Assembly: GCA_025964625.1 (NCBI GenBank)
Contig: JAOPYL010000324.1
Coordinates: 1 to 33,291, forward strand
From: Actinoallomurus sp.
GTDB taxonomy: Bacteria; Actinomycetota; Actinomycetes; Streptosporangiales; Streptosporangiaceae
DNA: 33,291 nucleotides
Reading direction: 5' to 3'
Shown: one piece after another, positions 16,017-26,148 of the stretch
How the letters are laid out: each line of letters starts with the position of its first letter
Numbering within the stretch: the first letter of the stretch is position 1
Position numbers and translations under genes: made by a program
Notes under the pieces: generated by a model
What the model was told of the DNA's origin: nothing
The model's database searches: none
Seen by the model: the letters and a program-made list of their open reading frames with translations, nothing else

Positions 16017-16330
16017 GAAACCCCCGGTGGTCTTCTGAACTCGGCGGCTCTCGACGGGACGTCAGGTGCCCGGCGTGAGCGATTGCCCTTCGCGTATGTA
16101 AGAGGCTTCTAACGATATGGGATGGCGCTCACATCCGGTCAAACCGGCGGAGGGCCTGCTCAACATGGCCGGCACCTGAGATGAGCGCTCCCGGTCACCG
16201 GGCCGGCGGCGGGCGCCTGGAAGGCGCGGTGCCCGGCACTGGTCGCATGGCGGCCCGCCATGCGCTTATGTCCTGGCCGTAAGTTATGTCCTGGCCGTAA
16301 GCCTCCGGTAAGGTGGAAATCGCCGTCGAA
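16017..16330. other. divergent intergenic region, adh / gcvP
   Basis: Holds control elements rather than genes. For the reverse-strand dehydrogenase, an imperfect palindrome lies at 16099-16112. CCGGT/ACCGG (16135-16147) forms a small hairpin. For gcvP, a perfect tandem 18-bp duplication is at 16266-16301 and a TAAGGT -10-like hexamer at 16309-16314, 17 bases before the riboswitch. No -35 box is convincing. Confidence 0.45.
16266..16301 (+). repeat. tandem 18-bp direct repeat upstream of glycine riboswitch
   Basis: TTATGTCCTGGCCGTAAG occurs twice head to tail (16266-16283 and 16284-16301) without mismatch. It ends about 30 bases before the first aptamer, in the expected promoter region of gcvP. 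It may duplicate an activator or repressor site, or may be a recent slippage event. Confidence 0.8.
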
Positions 16331-16536
16331 CCCGCGCGGGAGAGACCCCACACGTCCAGTGCTGGGGCGCCGAAGGAGCAAACCTCCCCGGAACCTCTCA
16401 GGCAAAAGGACCGCGTGGGCGAGGCACCTCTGGAAAGCAGGACGGGTGGCCGGTCGTCGGCCGCGGGTCCTCACCGAAGGTGCAAGCCACGCTCCGTCCG
16501 TGGCGAAGCTCTCAGGTTCAGGTGACAGAGGGGGAG
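16331..16536 (+). ncRNA. tandem glycine riboswitch (gcvT motif)
   Basis: Two consecutive glycine aptamers. Aptamer I (16331-16419): P1 pairs CCCGCGC (16331-16337) with GCGTGGG (16413-16419) and contains GGGAGAGACC, GCGCCGAAGGAGCAAACC and CTCTCAGGCAAAAGGACCG, the classic conserved core. Aptamer II (16427-16531): P1 pairs CCTCTG (16427-16432) with CAGAGG (16526-16531) and contains GGAAAGCAGGA, CACCGAAGGTGCAAGCC and GCTCTCAGGTTCAGGTGACAG. The linker is about 7 bases. Directly after P1, GGGGAG (16531-16536) is complementary to CTCCCC (16588-16593) between the gcvP ribosome binding site and ATG, a likely translational expression platform. Such switches normally activate glycine cleavage genes when glycine is abundant. 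Confidence 0.93.
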
Positions 16537-16594
16537 ACCGGCCATCGGCATACCCGGTGGTGGCTGCGCACCCATCGCACCTGGAGGCTCCCCA

Positions 16595-19435
<2,841 letters not shown>

Positions 19436-19445
19436 GCGGCCCGTC

Positions 19446-19477
19446 GGCGGCTGCCGGTCCCGGTGCCGGCGGCCGCC
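19446..19477 (+). terminator. GC-rich hairpin after gcvP
   Basis: Arms 19446-19457 and 19466-19477 pair over 12 bp (one G-U in RNA) with an 8-base loop, starting 11 bases after the gcvP stop. There is no T-tract. It could equally terminate the reverse-strand HTH fragment whose stop is at 19482. Confidence 0.55.
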
Positions 19478-19481
19478 CCGG

Positions 19482-19610
19482 TCAGGAACGCCGTGGTCCG
19501 CCCTCGCCGTCGACATGGAAGACCTCCTCGACGGTCGTGTTGAAATACCGCGCCATGCGGATCGCGGCTATGTCAAGGGTGCTTTTCATCCGTTCCTGGC
19601 GACATTTCAC
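19482..19610 (-). pseudogene. remnant of small XRE-type HTH regulator
   Basis: A reverse-strand frame, GTG 19610 (or ATG 19589 with AGGAA upstream) to TGA 19482, encodes VKCRQERMKSTLDIAAIRMA then RYFNTTVEEVFHVDGEGGPRRS. The latter part matches the last helix and tail of small XRE regulators (SLxLAxRxARxFxxxVEEVF). In intact proteins the helix-turn-helix (VSRQTVxxIExGRYxPSL) precedes it; here VKCRQERMKSTL is about seven residues too short and the first three helices are missing, the frame opening just upstream at a stop. The best reading is a decayed or internally deleted regulator; a genuine 35-42 residue peptide is less likely. Confidence 0.4.
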
Positions 19611-19686
19611 CGTGGCGTCGCGGGACGGAGCGGGTCCGGTCCCATTAGGCTCGTGTCACACGCCGCCTACCCCCAAGGGCACGGAG

Positions 19687-19767
19687 ATGAGTGCGAGCGA
19701 CGTCCGCGAGGCACCGGTGAGTGCGTCCGGCGACGAGTTGATGCCGAGTTGCCGGAGTGAACGATGA
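19687..19767 (+). CDS. 26-residue leader ORF coupled to TPR gene
   Basis: ATG 19687 follows CGGAG closely and encodes MSASDVREAPVSASGDELMP then SCRSER, stopping at TGA 19765-19767, which overlaps the ATG of the TPR gene (ATGA). No similarity is recognised. A TAGGCT -10-like hexamer at 19646-19651 would start transcription some 30 bases before it. The exact four-base overlap suggests translational coupling, but a chance frame in GC-rich DNA cannot be excluded. Confidence 0.3.
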   Translation: MSASDVREAPVSASGDELMPSCRSER

Positions 19768-20894
19768 GCACCACGCCGGACGAAGCGACGGCCGACCCGT
19801 CCATCCGTCTCGAGGAGGCCCGCAGACACGCCGAGAACGGCGAGCTCGATCGCGCGGCCGAACTCTTCCGCGGCGTGCTCGAGGTCGGTGACACGCCTGA
19901 GCGGGCGCAGGCCGCTATGGGTCTTGCGGTGGTCCTCGAAGGGCGCGGCGACCACGAGGGCGCCCGCGAGGCCGATCGGGCCGCCATCGCGACGAAGGAC
20001 CCGGAATACGGCGCGCGCGCCGCCTACCACCTGGCCCTGTCCTGGGAACGCTCCGGCGAGCGCGATCAGGCCCGCGAGGCGTGGCGGACCGTCGTCGACT
20101 TCGGCAACCATGCCTACCTGCCGCCCGCCTACCTCGCGCTGGCCCAGATCGCCGATGACGAGGGCGACGCCGGGCAGGCGTGTGAGTGGTGGGAGCAGGT
20201 CATCGCCACCGGCGACGAGCAGTACGCCCCGGTGGCCGCCCACGATCTCGCCCTGCGCCTGCTCGACTGGGGCGACCCCGCGCGGGCCCAGCGAGCCCTG
20301 GACGGTGCGCTGGACCTGATCGACCGCAGGCGGGACCCGCAGGCGCACGCCCGGCTCGCGGCGAGCCTCGGGATCGCCCATCTCGAGCAGGCGATCGCCG
20401 CGTTCGGGAGCGTCACGCCCGGTGAGGACGCCGACCCGGAGGTCGTACCGCTCGCCATCGAGCTGCTTGCCAGGACGCTGCCGTTGCGCGGACGCGACGA
20501 GGCGGCCCAGGAGGTGTGGCGGCGCGGCCTGGCCGACCCGACGCTCGGCGAGCAGGTACGCGCCCGCCTGCGGCGCACGTTCGCCGCAGAGGAGGGCGAG
20601 CACTTCTGGTGGGAGGACGACGTCGAGGCCGCCATGCGGGCGAACTCCCTGCCGCTTCTGACCGGTGAGGTGTTCGGGGCGCTCGACCACATGTACGCGC
20701 TGATCGCGATGCGCTACGCCGAGGGGGCGGAGGGCCTGCCCGCGGAGGCCTACGACCTGCTCGGGCAGGCCGTGCGGATCCCCCGCGGCTACCCCTGGGG
20801 GCCCGCTCTGCAGGAGAGCTTCGCCGAGCGCCTCCGGCAGACCATGGAGTCGCACGCTCCCGTGCTGCCGCCCGGCTGGCCCGACGGCGAGTGA
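19764..20894 (+). CDS. tetratricopeptide-repeat protein
   Basis: A 376-residue, probably cytoplasmic protein without signal or membrane segments. Residues ~15-210 form consecutive TPR helical hairpins: EEARRHAENGELDRAAELFRGVLE, AAMGLAVVLEGRGDHEGAREADRAAI, RAAYHLALSWERSGERDQAREAWRTVV, PAYLALAQIADDEGDAGQACEWWEQVI and AHDLALRLLDWGDPARAQRALDGAL. The C-terminal third contains a distinct conserved part, LRRTFAAEEGEHFWWEDDVEAAMRANSLP. TPRs mediate protein-protein contacts; the partner is unknown. GGAGTGA precedes ATG 19764. Its stop abuts the stop of the convergent PPOX gene with no base between them. Confidence 0.78.
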   Translation: MSTTPDEATADPSIRLEEARRHAENGELDRAAELFRGVLEVGDTPERAQAAMGLAVVLEGRGDHEGAREADRAAIATKDPEYGARAAYHLALSWERSGERDQAREAWRTVVDFGNHAYLPPAYLALAQIADDEGDAGQACEWWEQVIATGDEQYAPVAAHDLALRLLDWGDPARAQRALDGALDLIDRRRDPQAHARLAASLGIAHLEQAIAAFGSVTPGEDADPEVVPLAIELLARTLPLRGRDEAAQEVWRRGLADPTLGEQVRARLRRTFAAEEGEHFWWEDDVEAAMRANSLPLLTGEVFGALDHMYALIAMRYAEGAEGLPAEAYDLLGQAVRIPRGYPWGPALQESFAERLRQTMESHAPVLPPGWPDGE

Positions 20895-21323
20895 TCAGTC
20901 CGCGATGTCCCGCAGGGCCACGACCTTGGTGATCCGCACTCGGACGAGGATCTCGCCGGGCACGCCGTTGCGCGCGCCGTACTCCTCGGCCCGGTCCGCG
21001 CCCATGTAGCGGGCGCCGAGGGCGGCCGCCCACCTGCGCAGCTCCTCGAGATCCTCGGACAGCGACGCCTCGCCCCACAGGGACACGAACGAGTACGGCG
21101 GAGTCTCCTCGTCCACGCATATGCAGATGCGCGGGTCGCGGCGCAGGGCCTTGCCCTTGACACCTGTTTCGTGGGTGGTGAGCACCAGGTCGTCGCCGTC
21201 CAGGAGGAACCAGATGGGTGTCACGTGCGGCGTGCCGTCGGCCTTTACCACTCCCGCCTTCCCGGTGCGCGTCCCACTCGATACGAACTCCTGCCATTCG
21301 GCCTTGGTCATTGTTCGAGCCAT
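20895..21323 (-). CDS. PPOX-class F420-dependent oxidoreductase
   Basis: A 142-residue split-barrel flavin/deazaflavin protein. The segments MTKAEWQEFVSSGTRTGKAGVVKADGTPHVTPIWFLLDGDDLVLTT and KGKALRRDPRICICVDEETPPYSFVSLWGEA are typical of the F420-binding FDOR-B/PPOX group of actinobacteria, which reduce diverse small molecules. The exact substrate cannot be told. The barrel is complete. No clear Shine-Dalgarno precedes ATG 21323, so translation may be leaderless. It converges with the TPR gene (TGA directly followed by TCA) and diverges from the small hydrolase gene at 21431. Confidence 0.85.
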   Translation of the reverse strand: MARTMTKAEWQEFVSSGTRTGKAGVVKADGTPHVTPIWFLLDGDDLVLTTHETGVKGKALRRDPRICICVDEETPPYSFVSLWGEASLSEDLEELRRWAAALGARYMGADRAEEYGARNGVPGEILVRVRITKVVALRDIAD

Positions 21324-21417
21324 GATCCGATTGTCGCCCGGGCCGTGGTCCTCTACACACTGGGTTCCCGGCGCCGCCGTACCGGGGCTGCCCGCTCCGG
21401 GCCCGGGCCCCGGCGGA

Positions 21418-21423
21418 TACGGT
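21418..21423 (+). promoter_or_regulatory. leaderless -10 box for small hydrolase
   Basis: TACGGT (consensus TAnnnT) ends exactly 7 bases before ATG 21431, and no ribosome binding site is present. This is the standard geometry for leaderless transcripts in actinobacteria, where transcription starts at the A of the start codon. Confidence 0.5.
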
Positions 21424-21430
21424 GCCTCCC

Positions 21431-22066
21431 ATGGAGATCGCGACGCCGGTGGGCCCTGCCGAGGTGACCCTCGACGACACGGCGGATCCGGCCTTCCTGC
21501 TGGTCATGACCCATGGGTCGAACGGGGGAGTCGACGCTCCGGACCTGCTGGCCGTCCGGGACGAGGCGCTGAGGCTGGGGGGCGCGGTGGCTCGGGTGCT
21601 GCAGCCGTTCCGCGTGGCCGGCCGGCGCGCGCCGGGCCCGGCGGCCAGGCAGGACGAGGCGTGGCTGACCGTCGTCTCGGCGCTGCGCGAACGATTCGGC
21701 GGCGTGCCGCTGATTCAGTGCGGGCGCAGCAACGGCGCCCGGGTCGCGTGCCGTACGGCGCTGGAGGCCGGGGCCCGCGGAGTGATCGCGCTGGCGTTCC
21801 CGCTGCATCCACCGGGCAGACCCGAGCGGTCGCGGGCCGATGAGTTGCGGGGGGCCGGGGTGGAGGTCGTGGTCGTCAACGGCGACCGTGATCCGTTCGG
21901 CGTGCCCGATCCGGCGGACGCGACCCGCGTTCACGTGCTGCCGGGAGAGCGGCACGATCTGTGTAAGGCTCCGTCCGGCGTGGCCGCGGTCGTGGCCGAC
22001 TGGCTCCGCCGGTGGAGCCGGGAGGCGGGGCTGAATCCCCCGAGGGTGGTCATCAAAAAGAACTAG
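21431..22066 (+). CDS. alpha/beta hydrolase, KANL3/Tex30-like
   Basis: A 211-residue dienelactone-hydrolase-like protein. Landmarks are LLVMTHGSNGG (oxyanion hole region), QCGRSNGARV with the nucleophile Ser100 in GxSxG form, FPLHPPGRPERSR, the acid strand VVVVNGDRDPFG and the base in GERHDL. This order matches the small KANL3/Tex30 hydrolase family. The substrate is unknown. ATG 21431 is chosen on its leaderless -10 box; GTG 21422 is an alternative. The last codons (VVIKKN) fall in a locally A-rich patch. Its stop is 17 bases from the end of the convergent DUF5999 gene. Confidence 0.82.
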   Translation: MEIATPVGPAEVTLDDTADPAFLLVMTHGSNGGVDAPDLLAVRDEALRLGGAVARVLQPFRVAGRRAPGPAARQDEAWLTVVSALRERFGGVPLIQCGRSNGARVACRTALEAGARGVIALAFPLHPPGRPERSRADELRGAGVEVVVVNGDRDPFGVPDPADATRVHVLPGERHDLCKAPSGVAAVVADWLRRWSREAGLNPPRVVIKKN

Positions 22067-22083
22067 TCCCCGAAGAGAACGAG

Positions 22084-22287
22084 TCAGGCCGCCGTCGGAG
22101 CCGGAAGGTCGGTCGGGCGGTGCGGTGCGATGATTCCCCCGTCAGGAAGCAGCTCGCCGGTGTCCTCGAACAGCACGATGCCGTTGCAGAGGAGGCTCCA
22201 CCCCTGCTCAGGGTGGCCGATGACGGTGCGCGCGGCCTCACGGTCCGGCGCGGTCGGTGTTGGACATGACGGCTGGTGTGGGCACAT
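22084..22287 (-). CDS. DUF5999 family protein
   Basis: A 67-residue protein: MCPHQPSCPTPTAPDREAAR then TVIGHPEQGWSLLCNGIVLF and EDTGELLPDGGIIAPHRP. The HPEQGWSLLCNGVxxFxDTGxLLPDG core and Cys/His-rich start (Cys2, His4, Cys8) are diagnostic of DUF5999, a small family confined to actinomycetes and often strongly expressed. The Cys/His cluster with Cys in LLCNG could bind a metal, but this is inference. ATG 22287 has GGAGG 9 bases upstream. It is divergent from lutA across a 303-base control region. Confidence 0.87.
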   Translation of the reverse strand: MCPHQPSCPTPTAPDREAARTVIGHPEQGWSLLCNGIVLFEDTGELLPDGGIIAPHRPTDLPAPTAA

Positions 22288-22590
22288 CTGTGTGCCTCCG
22301 GTCTGACTACTCGTAGGTCTGTCGTGTCTTTGTCACTGAGACGTCCTCCAGTGTGCTGCGGTTCGCTTCGCGGCGACATAGCACTGCCGGGCGGTTTTCC
22401 GGTTGACTCCATCGCCCCCCGAGATTGACCCGTGACGGAGATCACTTTACGGGTTATCGGCTCATACCCGCATCAATAACGGCCAAAGAACAACACTTGG
22501 TGCAGACCGCGAATCTGTCCGCGTTTCCGTGATCAGCCTTGATGCGCCGTCCTAGGATGCTGTACTGCGTCGGAGGGAAGGGGAGCCCGC
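22288..22590. promoter_or_regulatory. divergent control region, DUF5999 / lutA
   Basis: Noncoding, with lower GC than the genes around it. ACCCGT (22428-22433) and ACGGGT (22449-22454) form a perfect inverted repeat, with an inner GTGA/TCAC pair, a candidate operator. For lutA a -10-like TAGGAT lies at 22553-22558, and GGGGAG precedes the GTG start by five bases. No regulator of the GntR/LutR type is encoded in the window. Confidence 0.45.
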
Positions 22591-23379
22591 GTGCGCATCG
22601 CCGTGTTCATCACGTGTTGGGGCGATGCGCTGTTCCCCGGCACCGGCAAGGCCATGGTGCGCCTGCTGGAGCGGCTCGGTCACGAGGTCACCTTCGAACC
22701 GGCGCAGACCTGCTGCGGCCAGATGCACTGGACCACGGGCTACCGCCCGGAGGCGATCAGCCTGGCCCGGCGCTTCGCCGAGGTTTTCCGGGATCATGAG
22801 CTGATCGTGACCCCGTCGGCGTCGTGCGCCGCCACGGTTCGCACGGCCTACCCGCGGATGGACCCGGCGCTGGCCGGGCTCCGGGTCTACGAGCTGACCG
22901 AACTCCTCGTCGACATCCTCGGCGTGACCGACGTCGGCGCCTCCTACCCCCATCGGGTCACCTATCACCCGACCTGTCACTCTGTCCGCGCGCTCGGCCT
23001 CGGCGACCGGCCGCTCAGGCTCCTGCGCGCGGTCCGCGGCCTGGAGCTGGCCGGACTGCCCGCGGCCGATGAGTGCTGCGGGTTCGGGGGCGCCTTCGCG
23101 ATCAAGAACGCCGACACCTCGGTCGCCATGGTCGCCGACAAGATCGCCCACATCCACGAGACCGGCGCCGACATCGTGTGCGCCACGGACGACTCCTGCC
23201 TGGCGCACATCGGCGGCGCACTGTCCCGGCTGCGCAGCGGCGTGCGCGCCGTGCACATCGCGGAGATCCTCGCCTCGGAGGAGGGGGCGGGGGAGCGGGC
23301 GGCCGCCGGCACGGGCGGCGTCCCCGGGCGGATCGCGGAGCGGATGACGAGGCGCGTGCGGCGATCGGAGGCGCGGTGA
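22591..23379 (+). CDS. lutA: L-lactate utilisation Fe-S protein LutA
   Basis: A 262-residue protein of the CCG-domain family, subunit of the LutABC complex that oxidises L-lactate to pyruvate. Two CCG motifs are present, QTCCGQMHW near residue 40 and DECCGFGGAFAIKN near residue 163, with single-Cys partners in PSASCAATVR, YHPTCHSVR and TDDSCLAHIGG, which bind the iron-sulfur cluster. The order MRIAVFITCWGDALFPGTGKAMVRLLERLG is typical of LutA. GTG 22591 has GGGGAG upstream. The stop overlaps the lutB start (GTGA). The C-terminus carries a ~35-residue Gly/Arg-rich tail beyond the usual end. Confidence 0.92.
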   Translation: MRIAVFITCWGDALFPGTGKAMVRLLERLGHEVTFEPAQTCCGQMHWTTGYRPEAISLARRFAEVFRDHELIVTPSASCAATVRTAYPRMDPALAGLRVYELTELLVDILGVTDVGASYPHRVTYHPTCHSVRALGLGDRPLRLLRAVRGLELAGLPAADECCGFGGAFAIKNADTSVAMVADKIAHIHETGADIVCATDDSCLAHIGGALSRLRSGVRAVHIAEILASEEGAGERAAAGTGGVPGRIAERMTRRVRRSEAR

Positions 23380-24524
23380 GGTTCGCCGACGCGGCCCGGC
23401 CAGAGCTCGCCGACCCCTCGTCCCGCCGCACGCGCCGCCAGGCCGCGACGCGGGCGAGGGCTCGGCAGGCGGAGGCCACCGCCGGCCTTCCCGACTGGGA
23501 ACGCCTGCGGGAGGCCGGCGCCGCGATCAGGGATCGGACACTGCGCGACCTGGGCGCCCACCTCGAGGCACTGGAGGCGTCCGTCACGGAGGAGGGCGGG
23601 CGCGTCCACTGGGCGAGGGACGCCGCCGAGGCGAGGCGGATCATCTCCCGGCTGCTCCCCGGGGACACCGAGGCCGGCCTGGTCCGCTCGGACGTCACCG
23701 ACGAGATCGGCCTTGAGGGCGGGAACGCCGGCCCGCACACCAGGGCCGCCGTCGTCGGAGCCCGTTTCCTGGTGGCGGAGACCGGCACGCTCGTCGTCAC
23801 GGACCCGGGGGAGAGCCTGACCTTCCCCGGCACCGTCGTCGTGGTGGCCGGCATCGAGGACACGGTGCCGACCTGGAGCGACCTGGAGGTCCTTCTCCAG
23901 CTGCTGCCCCGGTCGGAGGCCGGCCGGCGGATGCACCCCGCCGTCTCGACCCGCACCGGAGACCTCCAGCTCGTGCTGCTCGACAACGGCCGTACCCGTG
24001 CACTGGCCGACGAGACCGGGCGGGCGGCGCTTCGGTGCATCCACTGCTCGGCGTGCCGTGATGTCTGCCCGGTCTACGAACGGACGGGCGCCCGGCCGTA
24101 CGGCCCAGGGCGCGCGGGACCGATCGGCGCGGTGCTCACCCCGCAGCTGGGCGGCGTGGAGGCGTCTTTGGGCGCGTCCCTGCCGTTCGCGTCCACGCTC
24201 TGCGGTGCGTGCGCGGACGTCTGCCCAGTGAAGATCGACATTCCCGGTCTGCTCGTGCACCTGCGCGGCGAGGTCGTCGAGTCGCGGCGGCGTCGTCCGG
24301 TGCCGACGCCCGAACTCCTGCTGATGCGCGGCCTCGCCTGGAGCATGGGTGACGAACGCCGGTACGAGCAGACCCTCGTGCGCAGGGCACGCTGGGCCGG
24401 GTTGCTGGCCCGCGACGGGCGGATCCGCCGCCTGCCGGGGCTGCTCGGCAAGTGGACCGATGCCCGCGACCTGCCCGTGCCGCCGCGGCAGAGCTTCCGT
24501 GCCTGGTGGCGGCGCCGGCCATGA
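23376..24524 (+). CDS. lutB: L-lactate utilisation protein LutB, short variant
   Basis: A 382-residue LUD-plus-ferredoxin protein. The N-terminus (RPELADPSSRRTRRQAATRARARQ, LPDWERLREAGAAIRDRTLRDL, GGRVHWARDAAEARRI) and the C-terminal region (VAETGTLVV, VVAGIEDTVPTWSDLEVLLQLLPRS, then RCIHCSACRDVCPVYE with Cys221/224/227/231 and CGACADVCPVKID with Cys276/279/283) are typical. Between HWARDAAEARRI and GARFLVAETGT, however, only about 50 residues remain where LutB proteins normally have roughly 140-150; total length is about 100 short. The frame is uninterrupted, so this is a natural in-frame deletion or divergent subtype. GTG 23376 overlaps the lutA stop. Partner subunits flank it. Confidence 0.88.
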   Translation: MRFADAARPELADPSSRRTRRQAATRARARQAEATAGLPDWERLREAGAAIRDRTLRDLGAHLEALEASVTEEGGRVHWARDAAEARRIISRLLPGDTEAGLVRSDVTDEIGLEGGNAGPHTRAAVVGARFLVAETGTLVVTDPGESLTFPGTVVVVAGIEDTVPTWSDLEVLLQLLPRSEAGRRMHPAVSTRTGDLQLVLLDNGRTRALADETGRAALRCIHCSACRDVCPVYERTGARPYGPGRAGPIGAVLTPQLGGVEASLGASLPFASTLCGACADVCPVKIDIPGLLVHLRGEVVESRRRRPVPTPELLLMRGLAWSMGDERRYEQTLVRRARWAGLLARDGRIRRLPGLLGKWTDARDLPVPPRQSFRAWWRRRP

Positions 24525-25105
24525 GTGCCCGCGAGGACATCCTGCGGCGGGTCCGGACGGCGCTGGGCGACGGCGGCGGCCCTGTCCCCGTGCCGCGGGA
24601 ATACCGGCGGCGGGCGGCATTGTCACGCAGGGACGTCGTCGCGCTGTTCGGCGAGCGGGTCGCGGACTCTCGCGCGGCGGTCCGGCATGTGGGCGCCGAC
24701 GAGCTGGTGACCGCGATGGCGGCCATGCTCTGGGCGCGGGAGGCCAAGGGGATCGCGGTGCCCGCCGATCTGCCGCCCGGCTGGCTCGGCGGGCTCGAGG
24801 GGGTGCGGGCGCTCACCGACGTGCCGGCGCTCGACCCCGCCGTGCTGGCGGAGTCGGATGGCGTGGTGACCGGCTGCAGTCTCGCCATCGCCGAGACCGG
24901 CACGGTCGTGCTGGACGGAGGCCGCGCGCAGGGCAGGCGCGAGCTGACCCTGATCCCGCGTCACCACCTGTGCGTCGTGCACGCCGACCAGATCGTCGGA
25001 ACGGTTCCGGAGGCCGTCGCGCGGCTCGATCCCTACCGCCCGCTCACCTGGATCAGCGGCCCGCCCGACGGCCGCGGTCTCGAAGTGCTGGTGGTGGAGG
25101 ACTGA
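24521..25105 (+). CDS. lutC: L-lactate utilisation protein LutC (LUD domain)
   Basis: A 194-residue LUD-domain protein. It begins SAREDILRRVRTALGD, the usual LutC start, and carries VTGCSLAIAETGTVVLDGG and TLIPRHHLCVVHADQIVGTVPEA plus LTWISGPPDG, conserved blocks of the family. It completes the LutABC lactate oxidase. ATG 24521 overlaps the lutB stop (ATGA), so all three subunits are coupled. It ends one base before the stop of the convergent MpaB-type gene. Confidence 0.92.
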   Translation: MSAREDILRRVRTALGDGGGPVPVPREYRRRAALSRRDVVALFGERVADSRAAVRHVGADELVTAMAAMLWAREAKGIAVPADLPPGWLGGLEGVRALTDVPALDPAVLAESDGVVTGCSLAIAETGTVVLDGGRAQGRRELTLIPRHHLCVVHADQIVGTVPEAVARLDPYRPLTWISGPPDGRGLEVLVVED

Positions 25106-25106
25106 G

Positions 25107-25973
25107 TCACCGGGTGGGCCTGCCGCACTCACCCGCCCACGCGGGGCCGATGTCAGCGAGCGTATAGCCGCCGGGGTAGGAGCGCGTGTGCGGCTTCTTG
25201 GGCCGGGAGTCCGGCCGAGGCGGCAGCAGCCGTACGACGATCGCGCGGGCCTTCAGGGTGCGGTCGGCGACGGTCTCCATGGCACGCGACGAGCGGCGCA
25301 GGCCGAGCGCCTGCCGTAGCGGCGGGTCGGTCAGCGCCACCACGCCACGGCGCGCGAGCGGGCGCAGGAAACCGGGGAACCAGCCCTGGAAGATGGCGAT
25401 GGTCGCCTCCGCCACCCGCTGGTTGGCCTCGCTGTAGGCGTAGTTCTTCCGCTCGTAGTCGTCGAGGAGGGACGCGAACTCCTCGTACGTCTCCGGAACG
25501 TCCTTCAGCCCCATGAGCCGGCCCATATGGCGGAAGGTGTTCACGGTCGCCCGCACCTCGTGCCTGCTGTACGGCCGCCAGCCGTACTTCGCGAGCCAGC
25601 GGACCGGTACCACGACGAACGTCGACAGCACATAGAGGAAGTCGTCGTTGGAGATGGGGTACCTGCCGTGGATCTTGTTCATGTGGCGGACCGCGGCGCG
25701 CCCCCGCTCGCAGTCCATGCCGCCGTCCCTGGTCATCTCGTACAGCAGGACGACGGTGTCGTCATAGCGCTTCTGACCTCGGTCGGCGAACTCCCGCGTC
25801 CGGTCGAGGAGGCCCCCGATCGACGGCACCGCATAGGTGCGGAACAGCGCCAGTTCCAGCGCCCGGTTGACGTCCCACGGGAACTCGTATTCCGTGCTGA
25901 TCCGGTAGATCTCCTGGTAGTCGCGCTCGGGGTCGAGTGCCTGGATCTGCCGGAGCCGGGAGTAACGCGCCAT
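25107..25973 (-). CDS. oxygenase MpaB family protein (DUF2236)
   Basis: A 288-residue alpha-helical protein of the ER-bound oxygenase mpaB/rubber oxygenase (Lcp) family. Recognisable parts are LDPERDYQEIYRISTEYEFPWDVNRALELALFRTYAVPSI, a conserved NDDFLYVLSTFVVVPVRWLAKYGWRPYSRHE block and TFRHMGRLMGLKDVPETYEEF. Lcp-type members bind heme through His and oxidise hydrocarbons; heme binding here is inferred from family. ATG 25973 has GGAGGG 7 bases upstream. A TetR gene lies upstream on the same strand, 175 bases away, and may control it. The C-terminus is basic and Pro-rich. Confidence 0.83.
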   Translation of the reverse strand: MARYSRLRQIQALDPERDYQEIYRISTEYEFPWDVNRALELALFRTYAVPSIGGLLDRTREFADRGQKRYDDTVVLLYEMTRDGGMDCERGRAAVRHMNKIHGRYPISNDDFLYVLSTFVVVPVRWLAKYGWRPYSRHEVRATVNTFRHMGRLMGLKDVPETYEEFASLLDDYERKNYAYSEANQRVAEATIAIFQGWFPGFLRPLARRGVVALTDPPLRQALGLRRSSRAMETVADRTLKARAIVVRLLPPRPDSRPKKPHTRSYPGGYTLADIGPAWAGECGRPTR

Positions 25974-26148
25974 CCAGACCCTCCGGGTAAGAAGCCGCTT
26001 ATGGGGGTGGCCGGGATGATCGTACGGGAGTCGGGAGACCGGCGCTGTGGCACGGCTCACAGTGAGGCCGCGGCGGCGGTCATCCGTGCCGGCGTTCGCC
26101 GGCCGCGCGCCCAAGGCGCCGTGCCGGATCGTCCGCTCACGGGCTCGG

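Noticed and set aside
16266-16301. CRISPR-like repeat
   Set aside because: Two head-to-tail copies with no spacer are a simple tandem duplication, not an array.
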